Source: Neptunicoccus cionae | Lineage (GTDB): Bacteria > Pseudomonadota > Alphaproteobacteria > Rhodobacterales > Rhodobacteraceae | NCBI RefSeq assembly: GCF_002860325.1 | Contig: NZ_PKOJ01000005.1 | Location: 1 to 64,000, forward strand | Length of the DNA stretch: 64,000 nucleotides | Direction of reading: 5' to 3' | Shown: positions 51,900 through 60,914 of the stretch, piece after piece | Numbering within the stretch: the stretch's first letter is position 1 | How the letters are laid out: each line of letters starts with the position of its first letter | The notes under the pieces: model-generated | Told to the model about the DNA's origin: nothing | Seen by the model: the letters and a program-made list of their open reading frames with translations, nothing else | Database searches by the model: none | Made by a program: the position numbers and the translations under genes

Positions 51900-54334
51900 T
51901 CTGCCGCCTCCAGTGTCAGATCTGCCAGCGGCTGGAAGGACGTCGCGACTTTTGCCCCTTCGGCCCAAGGATCGCGACGGTAAACCGACTGGCTGAGTTC
52001 AAAAGCTTCGATCAAGCGCGCACGCTCGTTCAGGTCGTCAACAACTTGGGATTTGACCCAATCAAGCCCCACTTTGGCGACCCATTTGTAGGCGCGATCA
52101 AGGTATTTTGCGTTTTCGCGGTAGAGCTGGACAAAGGCGATAGTCAGGTCGATGGCTTCCTGTTCGCTGGCCGCATCGCCAAGGGGTTCGGTTTCCTTCA
52201 GGTCCATGCCGGCGGCACCGGCGACGCTGACCTGATACCCGCTGTCAACGCAGATGATGCCGATATCCTTGCAAGTGGCTTCGGCACAATTGCGCGGGCA
52301 GCCCGAGACCCCCAGCTTTACCTTATGGGGTGTCCATGATCCCCAGAGGATCTGTTCCAGTTTGATCCCGAGTCCGGTGCTGTCCTGCGTCCCGAAGCGG
52401 CAGTGGTCGGACCCGACACAGGTTTTGACCGTGCGCAGACCCTTGGAATAGGCATGGCCCGAGACCAAGCCCGCCCTGTTCAGATCGGCCCAGATAAAGG
52501 GAAGGTCTTCGCCTTTGACACCCAGCAGATCGATCCGCTGACCGCCTGTCACCTTGACGGTTGGTACGTTATATTTGTCGGCAGCATCCGCGATGGCGCG
52601 CAATTCTGCCGGATTGGTGATCCCGCCCCACATGCGCGGAACAACGGAAAAGGTACCGTCTTTCTGGATGTTTGCGTGTTTGCGTTCGTTGACGAAACGG
52701 CTTTGCGGGTCGTCGCGGTATTCCAGCGGCCAGTCCGCCAGAAGGTAGTAGTTTACCGCCGGACGGCAGACATGGCAGCCGTTGCGGGTTTTCCACCCCA
52801 GTTCCTGCCAGACCGCTTCCTGACTTTTCAGTTCCTGACTTTTGATCAGGCGGCGCAGGTCTTCGTGGGTCAACTCGCAGCACCCGCAGACCGGTTGCGC
52901 GGTCGGCATCTGGAAGTCATCCCCGAGCGTTACCTGCAAAAGCTGCTCGACAAGCCCTGTACAAGTCCCGCAAGACGCGCTGGCTTTGGTGGTGGCGCGC
53001 ACAGTCCCAAGGTCGCCCGCACCCCCTTCGATTGCATCCACAATGGTGCCTTTGCAAATGCCGTTGCAGCCACAAATTTCCGCATCACGCGGCAATGCTG
53101 CAACGGCTGAGAGCGGGTCCACGGTGTCGCCCCCCTGTGCCGACGGCCCGAAAATCAGGGTTTCCCGCATGTCCTCAACATCGGTTGCGTCCTTGATCAG
53201 CTGGAAAAACCAGTTTCCGTCGGCCGTGTCGCCATACATAACGGCACCGATCAGACGGTCCTCTTCAATCACAAGGCGTTTGTAAACGCCGCGGGCGGGA
53301 TCGCGCAGAACGATATCCTCGCGGCCTTCGCCATCGGCAAAATCACCGGCGCTAAACAGATCGCAGCCTGTCACCTTCAACTTGGTGGCTGTATCCTTGA
53401 CCACAAAAGCGTCCGCTTGCCCCATAAGGGTTTGGGACAGCACCTTGGCCTGATCATAAAGGGGTGCGACCAGCCCGAAGAGATTGCCGTCGAACTCGAC
53501 ACATTCCCCGACAGCAAAGATGTCCGGATCCGAAGTTTGCATCTGTGCATCCACTTGAATGCCACGGGCAACTTCCAGCCCTGCATCGGTTGCAAGCCGT
53601 GTTTCTGGACGGATGCCTACGGCCATAACGACCAGATCAGCGGGCAGGGATTCATCCGTATCAAGCAGCACAGCTTCGGCGCGACCGTCTCCGATAATCG
53701 CCTTGGTAGAGGCTTGGGTGCGGATCGTAATGCCACGACGCTCCAGATCGCGGCGCAGCAAATATCCTGCGGCTTCGTCCAGTTGCCGCTCCATCAGGTG
53801 GCCCATCAGATGGACAACCGTTACAGACATGCCCCGTTCCGCCAGTCCCGCTGCGGCTTCTAGCCCCAGCAACCCGCCGCCAATGACAACCGCGCTGCCG
53901 CCTTTCTGTGATGCTTCTATCATCGCGTTGGTGTCATCCAGATCGCGGTAGGTGATCACTCCGGGCAGGTCCTTGCCGGGCACCGGAATGATAAAAGGCG
54001 CAGAGCCTGTGGCGATGATTAGTTTGTCATAAGACACGGTGCCGTTCTGCCCCGTCACCGTTTTTTGCGCCGCATCAATCCCGACAACATGTTCGCCAAA
54101 GCGGCAGGTCACGCCGTGGGCTGCATACCAGTCATCGTCATGGGTGACGATGTCTTCATAGGTTTTTTCGCCCGACAACACAGGGCTGAGCATGATGCGG
54201 TTGTAGTTGCCGCGCTGTTCGGCGTTGAACAGTGTGATGTCAAAGTCGTCTGGTGCGGTTTCAACCAGATTTTCAATCACGCGACCCGAAGCCATGCCAG
54301 CACCGATCACAACGATTTTCTGTTTCTGTTTCAT
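51896..54334 (-). CDS. nirB: Assimilatory NAD(P)H nitrite reductase large subunit
   Basis: This 812-residue enzyme reduces nitrite to ammonium. The FAD/NAD part (about 1-400: 'KIVVIGAGMASGRVIENL', 'VVIGGGLLGLEAAAGLAERG') is followed by two BFD-like [2Fe-2S] regions ('EICGCNGICKGTIVDAIE', 'ASCGTCTGLVEQLL', 'CGCCELTHEDLRRL', 'GCHVCRPAVNYYLL'). Then come the siroheme/[4Fe-4S] ligands in 'KTCVGSDHCRFGTQDSTGLG' and 'LGVSGCPRNCAEATCKDIG'. The start is the ATG at 54334; an earlier open stretch runs into the upstream ABC gene. It needs siroheme from CysG. Confidence 0.95.
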   Translation of the reverse strand: MKQKQKIVVIGAGMASGRVIENLVETAPDDFDITLFNAEQRGNYNRIMLSPVLSGEKTYEDIVTHDDDWYAAHGVTCRFGEHVVGIDAAQKTVTGQNGTVSYDKLIIATGSAPFIIPVPGKDLPGVITYRDLDDTNAMIEASQKGGSAVVIGGGLLGLEAAAGLAERGMSVTVVHLMGHLMERQLDEAAGYLLRRDLERRGITIRTQASTKAIIGDGRAEAVLLDTDESLPADLVVMAVGIRPETRLATDAGLEVARGIQVDAQMQTSDPDIFAVGECVEFDGNLFGLVAPLYDQAKVLSQTLMGQADAFVVKDTATKLKVTGCDLFSAGDFADGEGREDIVLRDPARGVYKRLVIEEDRLIGAVMYGDTADGNWFFQLIKDATDVEDMRETLIFGPSAQGGDTVDPLSAVAALPRDAEICGCNGICKGTIVDAIEGGAGDLGTVRATTKASASCGTCTGLVEQLLQVTLGDDFQMPTAQPVCGCCELTHEDLRRLIKSQELKSQEAVWQELGWKTRNGCHVCRPAVNYYLLADWPLEYRDDPQSRFVNERKHANIQKDGTFSVVPRMWGGITNPAELRAIADAADKYNVPTVKVTGGQRIDLLGVKGEDLPFIWADLNRAGLVSGHAYSKGLRTVKTCVGSDHCRFGTQDSTGLGIKLEQILWGSWTPHKVKLGVSGCPRNCAEATCKDIGIICVDSGYQVSVAGAAGMDLKETEPLGDAASEQEAIDLTIAFVQLYRENAKYLDRAYKWVAKVGLDWVKSQVVDDLNERARLIEAFELSQSVYRRDPWAEGAKVATSFQPLADLTLEAAE

Positions 54335-54338
54335 GTTC

Positions 54339-56027
54339 TCATTCCGCCGCAATGGGTTTCGGGGTGGGCTTTTTTGGCTTTGCGCCATGCTCGTATTCCT
54401 CAAGGAAATCGAGCACCTCTTGCCGGTAGGCATAATAGTCGGGGTGTTGCAGCAGGGCCTTGCGGGTGCGCGGACGGGGCAGATCGACATTGGTGATTTT
54501 ACCAATGGTTGCTTGCGGTCCGTTGGTCATCATCACCACGCGGTCGGCCAGCAGGATCGCTTCGTCCACATCATGGGTCACACAAATCGCGGTGACTTTG
54601 GTGCGCGACCAGACTTCCATCAGAACTTCCTGCAACTCCCAGCGCGTCAGGCTGTCCAGCATCCCGAAGGGTTCGTCCAGCAACAACAGTTTGGGGCTGA
54701 GCGCGAAGGCCCGCGCGATACCGACCCGTTGCTGCATTCCGTTGGACAGATCGCAGGCCGGCTTGTCCATTGCATCGCCCAGACCAACCCGTTCCAGATA
54801 ATATTCGACAACGTCCTGCCGTTCTGCCTGACTGGCGCGGGGGTAGACCTTATCAACGCCGATTGCGACGTTCTCTTTTGCCGAAAGCCACGGGAAAAGG
54901 TTGGGCGACTGGAACACAACTGCGCGTTCCGGATCGGCCCCTTCGACGTGCATCCCGTCGAGCACAATGCCCCCTTGGGAAATCTCGTTCAGACCGGCGG
55001 CCATTGTCAGAACGGTTGATTTTCCGCAGCCGGAATGGCCGATCAGGGAAATGAATTCGCCCCGTTCGACCTTTAGATTGAAGTCCTCCACAACGGTCAG
55101 CGGGCCTTTGGGGGTCGGATAGACTTTGTGCAGCTGGCTGAAATCCAGATAACGCTGCTGGATCGCGCTTTTTTGGGCTTTGGACACAGCGGCAGGCAGC
55201 CCGTGGATGGGCGTCACATCCGGTAACAGTCGGGTGCCTTCGACCTTGGCCTCGATCCCGACATCCATAAGGTATTTGGTGACATCCGCCCGAAGCCGCT
55301 TGAAGGTTTCGTTCGTGTTCATATCCATCCGGTCACGGGGGCGCGGGATGGTGACTTTGAATTCCTCTCCCAATGTCCCGTCCGGATTCAGCGCAATGAT
55401 CCGGTCGGCCAGTATGATCGCCTCGTCCACATCGTTTGTAATCAGAACGCAGGTCTTTTTGTCGGCCTCCCAGATGTGCTCGATCTCATCCGCTAGATTG
55501 GCGCGGGTCAGGGCGTCCAGTGCGCTGAGCGGTTCATCCAGCAGCAGCACTTCGGGGTTCATTGCCAGTGCCCGCGCCACGTTCACGCGCTGCCGCATTC
55601 CGCCCGACAATTCGGCAGGGCGCCGGCTGGCGGCGTGGCTCAGCCCGACCATATTAACGAAATGTGCGGTTTTTTCCGCCTTTTCCGCCTTGCTCAGCCC
55701 GGGGAAGACAGTGTCCACCGCCAGCCCCACATTGCCGCTGACCGTCAGCCATGGCATCAAAGAGTAGCTTTGGAAGATCACACCGCGTTCCGGTCCGGGG
55801 CCGGTGACGGGCTTGCCGCGGAAGGTCACCTTGCCCTTGCTTGGCCGTTCCAGTCCCGCCATCAGGTTGATCAGCGTGGTTTTCCCCGTTCCAGAGAACC
55901 CCAGAAGGACCAGAAACTCGCCTTCCTGCACGTCCAGATTAATGTTTTTCAACACATGGGTGGCATGAGTGCCGCTGCCAAAACTTTGCGAAACACCTTC
56001 GAATTTCAGAATGCTCATGTCGCTCAC
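54339..56027 (-). CDS. Nitrate ABC transporter ATPase, two fused nucleotide-binding domains (NrtC-NrtD type)
   Basis: This 562-residue protein joins two ABC ATPase domains. Domain 1 (about 5-265) has Walker A 'GFSGTGKTT', signature 'LSGGMRQRVNVARAL', Walker B 'VLLLDEPLSALD', and 'VLITNDVDEAIILADR' with Asn where the switch His is expected. Domain 2 (about 295-540) has 'GHSGCGKST', signature 'LSNGMQQRVGIARAF', 'LLLLDEPFGMLD' and a normal 'ICVTHDVDEAILLADR'. Start is a GTG overlapping the permease stop (GTGA). The fused form replaces separate NrtC and NrtD and lacks the NrtA-like regulatory tail of cyanobacterial NrtC. Confidence 0.9.
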   Translation of the reverse strand: MSDMSILKFEGVSQSFGSGTHATHVLKNINLDVQEGEFLVLLGFSGTGKTTLINLMAGLERPSKGKVTFRGKPVTGPGPERGVIFQSYSLMPWLTVSGNVGLAVDTVFPGLSKAEKAEKTAHFVNMVGLSHAASRRPAELSGGMRQRVNVARALAMNPEVLLLDEPLSALDALTRANLADEIEHIWEADKKTCVLITNDVDEAIILADRIIALNPDGTLGEEFKVTIPRPRDRMDMNTNETFKRLRADVTKYLMDVGIEAKVEGTRLLPDVTPIHGLPAAVSKAQKSAIQQRYLDFSQLHKVYPTPKGPLTVVEDFNLKVERGEFISLIGHSGCGKSTVLTMAAGLNEISQGGIVLDGMHVEGADPERAVVFQSPNLFPWLSAKENVAIGVDKVYPRASQAERQDVVEYYLERVGLGDAMDKPACDLSNGMQQRVGIARAFALSPKLLLLDEPFGMLDSLTRWELQEVLMEVWSRTKVTAICVTHDVDEAILLADRVVMMTNGPQATIGKITNVDLPRPRTRKALLQHPDYYAYRQEVLDFLEEYEHGAKPKKPTPKPIAAE

Positions 56028-57100
56028 CGGTTGTTCGTGAAGGTAAAGAGCGATTGCAGCGCGTACATCACACGGTCGAGCAGGAAGCCGATAATGCCGA
56101 TGGTAAGAACCGCAACGATGATCTTGGCGAGCGAACTGGAAGATCCGTTCTGGAATTCATCCCAGACGAATTTGCCCAAACCGGGGTTTTGCGCCAGCAT
56201 TTCCGCAGCAATCAGTACCATCCAGCCGACACCGAGGCTGAGCCTCAGGCCTGTGAATATAAGGGGCAGGGCAGACGGCAGGACCAGTTTGGTGATCTTG
56301 GTATAGGTGTTCATCTTGAGCACCTTGGAAACGTTGACCAGATCCTTGTCGATGCTTGATACACCCAAGGCTGTATTGATCAGCGTCGGCCAGAGCGAGC
56401 AGAGCGTCACCGTGATCGCGGAGGTCAGAAAACTTTTGGCAAACAGCCCGTCGGGGTTGGTGTAAACGGCCGACACTACCATGGTTACAATCGGCAGCCA
56501 TGCCAGCGGTGAAACAGGTTTGAAAATTTGAATGACCGGATTTAGCGCGGCATTGGCAGTGGGGGAGAGACCCGCTGCAATACCCAGCGGGATCGCAACA
56601 GCGCTGGCGATCAGAAATCCGAAGAAGACTGTTTTGATCGAAGTCCAGATCTGGCTGTAATAACTCGGGGCGCCGGTGTAGGCCCGTTCGACCGGTTCCT
56701 TGCCCTGTTCGACGCGGCGTTCGTTCAGAGTTGCGACCTGCGTTTCGAATTTTGCCCGCGACTCTGCTTTGGCCTGCGCGTCCTTGTGCAGGTTTACAGC
56801 TTCGCTCCAGACTTGGGCAGGACCGGGGATCGCGCCGAGGGACGTCTGCACCGTGGGGGCCAGAGCCGCCCAGAGCATTAGAAACCCGACAATCGCCAGC
56901 AGCGGGACGCCCAAAAGACGCCAGATGTCACCGACCTGTGCCTTGGGATTGTCACCGGCAGCAGCTTTCAGGATCGGGGTCAGCCAGGACAGACCAATGA
57001 CCTGAAACCATTTATCGGCGGTGTTAATTCGGGTGAATAGACGTTCGCGGCGGGCTTCCCGCGCGGCATCAATGTCAAAATCTGGATCGGCTGTGCTCAT
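56024..57100 (-). CDS. nrtB: Nitrate ABC transporter permease (NrtB)
   Basis: This 358-residue protein has a cytoplasmic N-terminal tail, a first helix ('LLGVPLLAIVGFLMLWAALA'), a charged extramembrane insertion (about 105-155, rich in Lys, Glu and Arg) and five further helices with the permease motif 'LAWLPIVTMVVSAV' and 'LGVGWMVLIAAEMLAQNPGL'. NrtB proteins are typically about 280 residues; the extra length comes from the N-terminus and the insertion. It couples to the fused ATPase, whose start overlaps its stop. Confidence 0.9.
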   Translation of the reverse strand: MSTADPDFDIDAAREARRERLFTRINTADKWFQVIGLSWLTPILKAAAGDNPKAQVGDIWRLLGVPLLAIVGFLMLWAALAPTVQTSLGAIPGPAQVWSEAVNLHKDAQAKAESRAKFETQVATLNERRVEQGKEPVERAYTGAPSYYSQIWTSIKTVFFGFLIASAVAIPLGIAAGLSPTANAALNPVIQIFKPVSPLAWLPIVTMVVSAVYTNPDGLFAKSFLTSAITVTLCSLWPTLINTALGVSSIDKDLVNVSKVLKMNTYTKITKLVLPSALPLIFTGLRLSLGVGWMVLIAAEMLAQNPGLGKFVWDEFQNGSSSSLAKIIVAVLTIGIIGFLLDRVMYALQSLFTFTNNR

Positions 57101-57129
57101 AGACCTGTCTCCTGCGAAATACTGGGGAA

Positions 57130-57151
57130 GGGGGCGAACTGCTTCGCCCCC
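57130..57151 (-). promoter_or_regulatory. Intercistronic hairpin between nrtA and nrtB
   Basis: A perfect 9-bp stem GGGGGCGAA / TTCGCCCCC with a 4-base loop stands 11 bases after the nrtA stop. On the minus strand it is followed by mixed sequence, not a T-run. It is likely to protect nrtA mRNA or reduce expression of the downstream genes. Confidence 0.65.
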
Positions 57152-57162
57152 GTGTGTGGCAG

Positions 57163-58530
57163 CTAGCCTTGAACCTGATCGCCAACGACGGTTTGCGTAC
57201 CCTTCAAGCCGATTGGCAGGCTTTCCAGATAGGCGTTCGGTGTGCGGCCATCAAAAGGAATGCCATCGATGATATCCGCAGCGGGTGTCGGTGCCTTGAA
57301 GCCGTCGCTGTCAAAAGGAAAGTCGGCTTCATTCGCAAGGTCGTCCTCTACCAGAGAGCGTGCAGCCTCCAGGTAGATGTCAGGGCGATAGACGCTTGCT
57401 GCAACTTCCTTGAACCAGTCGTCAGACTTTGGCTCGGCAATCTGGCCCCAGCGGCGCATCTGCGTCAGGTACCAGATCGCGTCCGAGTAATAGGGGTAGG
57501 TGGCGTTGTGGCGGAAGAAGACGTTGAAATCGGGGATGTCGCGCTTGTCACCTTTTTCAAACTCGAAAAAGCCGGTCATGGAATTCGCGATCACATCCTG
57601 ATCCGCACCAACATATTCCGGACGGCTCAGGATTTCTACAGCTGCAGGACGGTTGGCGTTGTCGTTTTCATCCAGCCACATTGCTGCACGGATCAGCGCG
57701 CGAACAACGGCTTTGGTTGTGTTGGGGTTTTCTTCAACGAAACCGTCTGTCAGGCCGAACACTTTTTCAGGGTTGTTCTTCCAAAGCTGATAGTCGGTGA
57801 TGACCGGCACGCCGATCCCTTTGAACACCGCCTGCTGGTTCCACGGTTCGCCTACGCAATATCCGTGAATGGTGCCCGCCTCCAGCGTTGCTGGCATCTG
57901 GGGCGGAGGGGTTACGGACAGGAACACATCCGCGCCGATCTGGCCGGAAATATTTTCAGGACTGTAATAGCCCGGATTGATCCCGCCTGCGGCCAGCCAG
58001 TAGCGCAGTTCGTAATTGTGGGTGGACACCGGAAAGACCATTCCCATGTTGAAAGACTCGCCCTTGGCGTTGAAATCCTCGATCACCGGAACAAGCGCCT
58101 GTGCCGAAATCGGATGCTGCGGGCGGCCGTCTTCCATCGACGGAATATGTGGACGCATCATGTCCCACACTTCGTTCGACACCGTAATGCCGTTGCCGTT
58201 CAGGTCCATGGAGAATGGAGTCACGATATGGGCTTCTGTACCATAGCCGATCGTAGCGGCCAGCGGTTGCCCGGCCAGCATATGCGCCCCGTCAAGCTGG
58301 CCATCGATCACACCGTCCAGCAGAACTTTCCAGTTGGCCTGCGCCTCCAGCGTTACAAAGAGACCTTCGTCAAGAAAGTAACCCTGTTCGTAGGCCACGG
58401 CGAGAGGGGCCATATCTGTCAGCTTGATGAAACCGAATTTCAGCTCGTCCTTTTCAAGGTCCAGAAGCTCGGCAGAGGCCTGGCTGAACAGTGCGGTTGT
58501 GGCGGCGAGTCCTAAGAGAAGTCGTCTCAT
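57163..58530 (-). CDS. nrtA: Nitrate/nitrite ABC transporter substrate-binding protein (NrtA)
   Basis: This 455-residue protein has signal peptide '[20 protein letters not shown]'. Mature segments '[20 protein letters not shown]', '[20 protein letters not shown]' and '[20 protein letters not shown]' are typical of the NrtA/CmpA family, where the last holds anion-contact residues. AAGGA precedes the start. It is the first gene of the nitrate assimilation operon and lies behind the leader RNA described at 58583-58729. It delivers nitrate (or nitrite) to the NrtB permease. Confidence 0.93.
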   Translation of the reverse strand: MRRLLLGLAATTALFSQASAELLDLEKDELKFGFIKLTDMAPLAVAYEQGYFLDEGLFVTLEAQANWKVLLDGVIDGQLDGAHMLAGQPLAATIGYGTEAHIVTPFSMDLNGNGITVSNEVWDMMRPHIPSMEDGRPQHPISAQALVPVIEDFNAKGESFNMGMVFPVSTHNYELRYWLAAGGINPGYYSPENISGQIGADVFLSVTPPPQMPATLEAGTIHGYCVGEPWNQQAVFKGIGVPVITDYQLWKNNPEKVFGLTDGFVEENPNTTKAVVRALIRAAMWLDENDNANRPAAVEILSRPEYVGADQDVIANSMTGFFEFEKGDKRDIPDFNVFFRHNATYPYYSDAIWYLTQMRRWGQIAEPKSDDWFKEVAASVYRPDIYLEAARSLVEDDLANEADFPFDSDGFKAPTPAADIIDGIPFDGRTPNAYLESLPIGLKGTQTVVGDQVQG

Positions 58531-58582
58531 GTTGTATCCTTCGGGGGTTGCCGGTCAAACAGGAGGAAGACCGGTAAAACGC

Positions 58583-58636
58583 AAAAAAAGGCCGATCACT
58601 AACCACCGACATCATCGGTAGAAAGCGAGCGGCCTT
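58583..58636 (-). terminator. Conditional intrinsic terminator in the nrtA leader
   Basis: On the minus strand the arm AAGGCCG (58636-58630) pairs with CGGCCTT (58594-58588), which runs into seven T (58589-58583). Between them TCGCT/AGTGA and CTACCGA/TCGGTGG form further stem segments (including wobble pairs) around a TGATG loop, giving one long imperfect hairpin. The 5' arm is the loop of hairpin P2, so the two structures exclude each other. Confidence 0.8.
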
Positions 58637-58695
58637 GCTCAAAGCATCCCTGTCATTGGGAAAAATTCGTTACGTTCCACACCGTTGTGGACGTA
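58627..58695 (-). ncRNA. NasT (ANTAR) antitermination leader RNA of the nitrate operon
   Basis: Two hairpins with six-base loops carry the A1/G4 signature of ANTAR targets. P1 (58690-58677) is CCAC-AACGGT-GTGG, extended by an ACGT/ACGT stem with one bulged base. P2 (58640-58627) is GAGC-AAGGCC-GCTC. The P2 loop overlaps the 5' arm of the terminator just downstream. By the known mechanism (NasR, EutV), a dimeric ANTAR protein holding both hairpins prevents the terminator from forming. NasT is encoded just upstream, which fits. Confidence 0.78.
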
Positions 58696-58701
58696 AGGCC
58701 G

Positions 58702-58729
58702 AGTATGCTGCAATGCAGCGGGAACTCAA
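58702..58729 (-). promoter_or_regulatory. Promoter of the nrtA leader and nitrate operon
   Basis: On the minus strand TTGAGT (58729-58724) and CATACT (58707-58702) are 16 bases apart. The predicted start near 58695 lies just before hairpin P1, so the transcript would begin with the NasT target. A GCTGC/GCAGC inverted repeat lies between the boxes. No sigma-54 promoter was recognised by eye. Confidence 0.5.
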
Positions 58730-58791
58730 GAAAAAATTTGGCCTTCGCCGAAATTTCCTAACAAGCCATTGAATAATATCCATAAAAAACC

Positions 58792-59964
58792 CTACTTGAG
58801 TGCGGGGTCGAAGATCTGGCCGTCGAAAAACTGGTTCGGCATGAGGGTGAGCGCGCCTCCGGCAGAGGCCACGGGCATGGCATGGGGAATCGCGCCTTCA
58901 ACTTTTTCCGAGGCTCCGGGCAGATCGGGGTCCAGCCGGCCAAGATGCATCCGGTGCAGGTCGGTGCGGAACACTTTTGCAACTTCGTCCAAGTCGAAAC
59001 CGGATTCGGCTGCAAGGGATTTTGACAGGTTTTGTGCGATCCATTTTGCCTGACTGCGCCATGGAAAATTGACCGCTCCCTTGTGAAATTCGAGGAACCT
59101 TTCGACGTGTCGCAACTCTCCCTGACCCGACAATGTCAGATGTCCCGAAAGGGCACGGTCAATCAGTTCCGAAGGCACATCAAGATAGGCTTTGCGCGAC
59201 AGCAGATCGCTGGCAGCGGTGCGGGTGCTCGGATCGGCCAGCCAGCGGCCCGCCTTCCAGACCGCACGCATAAGACGCCCCAGCAAATCCGGTTCGCTGG
59301 CGGCCCAGTTGGTGCGCGTGGCCAGAACCTTTTCGGGCGCAAAGCTCCAAATCGCACTGCCCGGAAGAAGCAGCGCACCGGCGCCTTGCTCTACCGAAAC
59401 AGAGCCCCAGGGTTCGCCTACACAAAACGCATCCACATCACCGTTAGCCAGCGCGCTTGCCATCAGGGGCGGCGGGACTGTGCGGATTGCCACACCTTCG
59501 GTGCCGAGCGCCGAGGCCCGTGCCCAGTAGCGAAGCAATTCCACATGCATTGAAAACGGGAAGGGCACGCCAAACACAATCGGCCGCGGGCTGGCCTGCA
59601 CCAGCGCTGCTGCAGCCGCCATCGGATCGCTGAAGTCAAACCCGTATCCGGTGCGGCGCAATTCTTCTTCCAGCCGTTTGCCCACGCCGATTACGTTGCC
59701 GTTCACAGAGAGCACCGACACAGCCGAAATTTCGGTTGTGACACCCCCCAGCCCCATCGCCATTGCAACCGGCATGGGGGAGAGCATATGGGCTGCATCT
59801 ACGCGGCCAAAGGCCAGCATGTCCCGCACGGAGGACCATGACGGCGCGGCAATCAGGTCAAGGGTCAATCCTTCTGCTTCCGCAAAACCCATCTCTTGTG
59901 CAATGACCAGCGGGGCCGCATCCACCAAGGGCATAAAGGCCACGGCGATCGTAACTGTATTCAT
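58792..59964 (-). CDS. nasS: Nitrate/nitrite sensor NasS (cytoplasmic NrtA homologue)
   Basis: This 390-residue protein of the NrtA/CmpA binding fold lacks a signal peptide, starting 'MNTVTIAVAFMPLVDAAPLV'. Family segments include 'MLAFGRVDAAHMLSPMPVAM' and 'DVDAFCVGEPWGSVSVEQGA'. In Paracoccus and related bacteria NasS binds NasT and releases it on sensing nitrate or nitrite. Its start overlaps the nasT stop by ATGA, giving a fixed co-expression of the pair. The stop is about 100 bases before the nrtA leader. Confidence 0.92.
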   Translation of the reverse strand: MNTVTIAVAFMPLVDAAPLVIAQEMGFAEAEGLTLDLIAAPSWSSVRDMLAFGRVDAAHMLSPMPVAMAMGLGGVTTEISAVSVLSVNGNVIGVGKRLEEELRRTGYGFDFSDPMAAAAALVQASPRPIVFGVPFPFSMHVELLRYWARASALGTEGVAIRTVPPPLMASALANGDVDAFCVGEPWGSVSVEQGAGALLLPGSAIWSFAPEKVLATRTNWAASEPDLLGRLMRAVWKAGRWLADPSTRTAASDLLSRKAYLDVPSELIDRALSGHLTLSGQGELRHVERFLEFHKGAVNFPWRSQAKWIAQNLSKSLAAESGFDLDEVAKVFRTDLHRMHLGRLDPDLPGASEKVEGAIPHAMPVASAGGALTLMPNQFFDGQIFDPALK

Positions 59965-60545
59965 CCCAACAATCCCGATGCTGTGACCAGTGCTTCGGCC
60001 ACATCGGCAACCCGCCGCCCCTGATCCATCGCCGCCTTGCGCAGCAGGGCATAGGCTGCACCCTCGTCGAGCCCTTTGGCTTTCATAAGCAGCCCCTTAG
60101 CGCGGTCGATGACCTTGCGTTCTTCCAGTGCGCGCCGTGTTTCGGCCAGTTCACTGCGCATCTGGCGTGTCATTGCAAATCGGGCGATGGCCGTGTCCAT
60201 GACGGCCTTGACCCGATCTGGCGACAGGCCGTCCACGACATAAGCCGAGAAACCTGCTTCGATTGCGGCCTGCGCCAGCCCGCCTGCTGCACCGGATACG
60301 AACATGGCTACAGGACGTTCCAACGGGCCGGAGGCCAGTGTCAGTTCTTCCATCATGTCGCGGGTCGGGTTGTCTATGTCGATCAGGACGATGTCCGGCA
60401 AACAGGCGGCGATCTTCCGGGCCAGTCCGCTGGAATTGCCGATGATGGAGACATCGCAGGGGCAGGCCTCTTTGAGGGCGTCCACAATTGCTATCGCGCG
60501 GTCGCGATCTTCTTCCACAACAACAATGTTCAGCGCTTTGGGCAT
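59961..60545 (-). CDS. nasT: Antiterminator NasT (receiver-like plus ANTAR RNA-binding domain)
   Basis: This 194-residue protein starts at the ATG after the divergent region; a longer frame upstream lacks support. The receiver-like part (about 5-125) 'LNIVVVEEDRDRAIAIVDAL' includes 'DIVLIDIDNPTRDMMEEL' with the Asp. The ANTAR domain (about 130-190) 'LEERKVIDRAKGLLMKAKGL', 'GAAYALLRKAAMDQGRRVAD' binds hairpin pairs in leader RNA. NasS holds it inactive without nitrate. The target is most likely the nrtA leader at 58.6 kb. Confidence 0.93.
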   Translation of the reverse strand: MPKALNIVVVEEDRDRAIAIVDALKEACPCDVSIIGNSSGLARKIAACLPDIVLIDIDNPTRDMMEELTLASGPLERPVAMFVSGAAGGLAQAAIEAGFSAYVVDGLSPDRVKAVMDTAIARFAMTRQMRSELAETRRALEERKVIDRAKGLLMKAKGLDEGAAYALLRKAAMDQGRRVADVAEALVTASGLLG

Positions 60546-60914
60546 GGGCGCGAAAAAAACCTCGGAATGATGGGCGACGTGCGGCGAGTCGTTGCTGCAA
60601 TGCAACACGGGTTTCCGCTCACAGCAACAGATGCGGCGCCTCAACAACAGGAATGGGATCACTTGGTGTTTCGAGCGTCATTCCGATGGCTGTGTGCACA
60701 TTTTTTCACCACGATAATGACAAGGGGAAGCTGCGCATTGGAACGCCCGCGCTATACCGGTGTCGCGATCGCTTGCGCTGTTTTGCGCGTGAGCGTGTCC
60801 ATTTCGCGGGATACAAGCCTCATTCCTCAAAATGAAAGCGATCGTTGCCATTTTGCGGGATTGCGCCTATATCTAAAAAAAATGCAAACGATCGCACCCA
60901 TTGCGGAGGCTCTA
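60546..60914 (+). promoter_or_regulatory. Divergent region with a hipBA promoter flanked by inverted operator-like repeats
   Basis: TTGCCA (60845-60850) and TATATC (60868-60873), 17 bases apart, form a good promoter. GCGATCGTTGCCATTTT (60838-60854, plus strand) and GCGATCGTTTGCATTTT (60895-60879, minus strand) are inverted copies that flank it. A partial direct copy of the adjacent sequence, GTGTCCATTTCGCGGGAT, lies at about 60795-60812 against GTTGCCATTTTGCGGGAT at about 60844-60861. This suits repression by the HipB antitoxin. The rest of the gap must hold the nasT promoter; I see no clear boxes for it. Confidence 0.6.

Noticed and set aside
58792-58850. T-run after the nasS stop as an intrinsic terminator
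   Set aside because: The tract GGGTTTTTT follows no stem of useful length.
60567-60914. In-frame extension of hipB to a 194-residue protein
   Set aside because: The stretch contains the hipBA promoter and operator repeats, has no coding character, and a strong GGAGG site marks the start at 60915.
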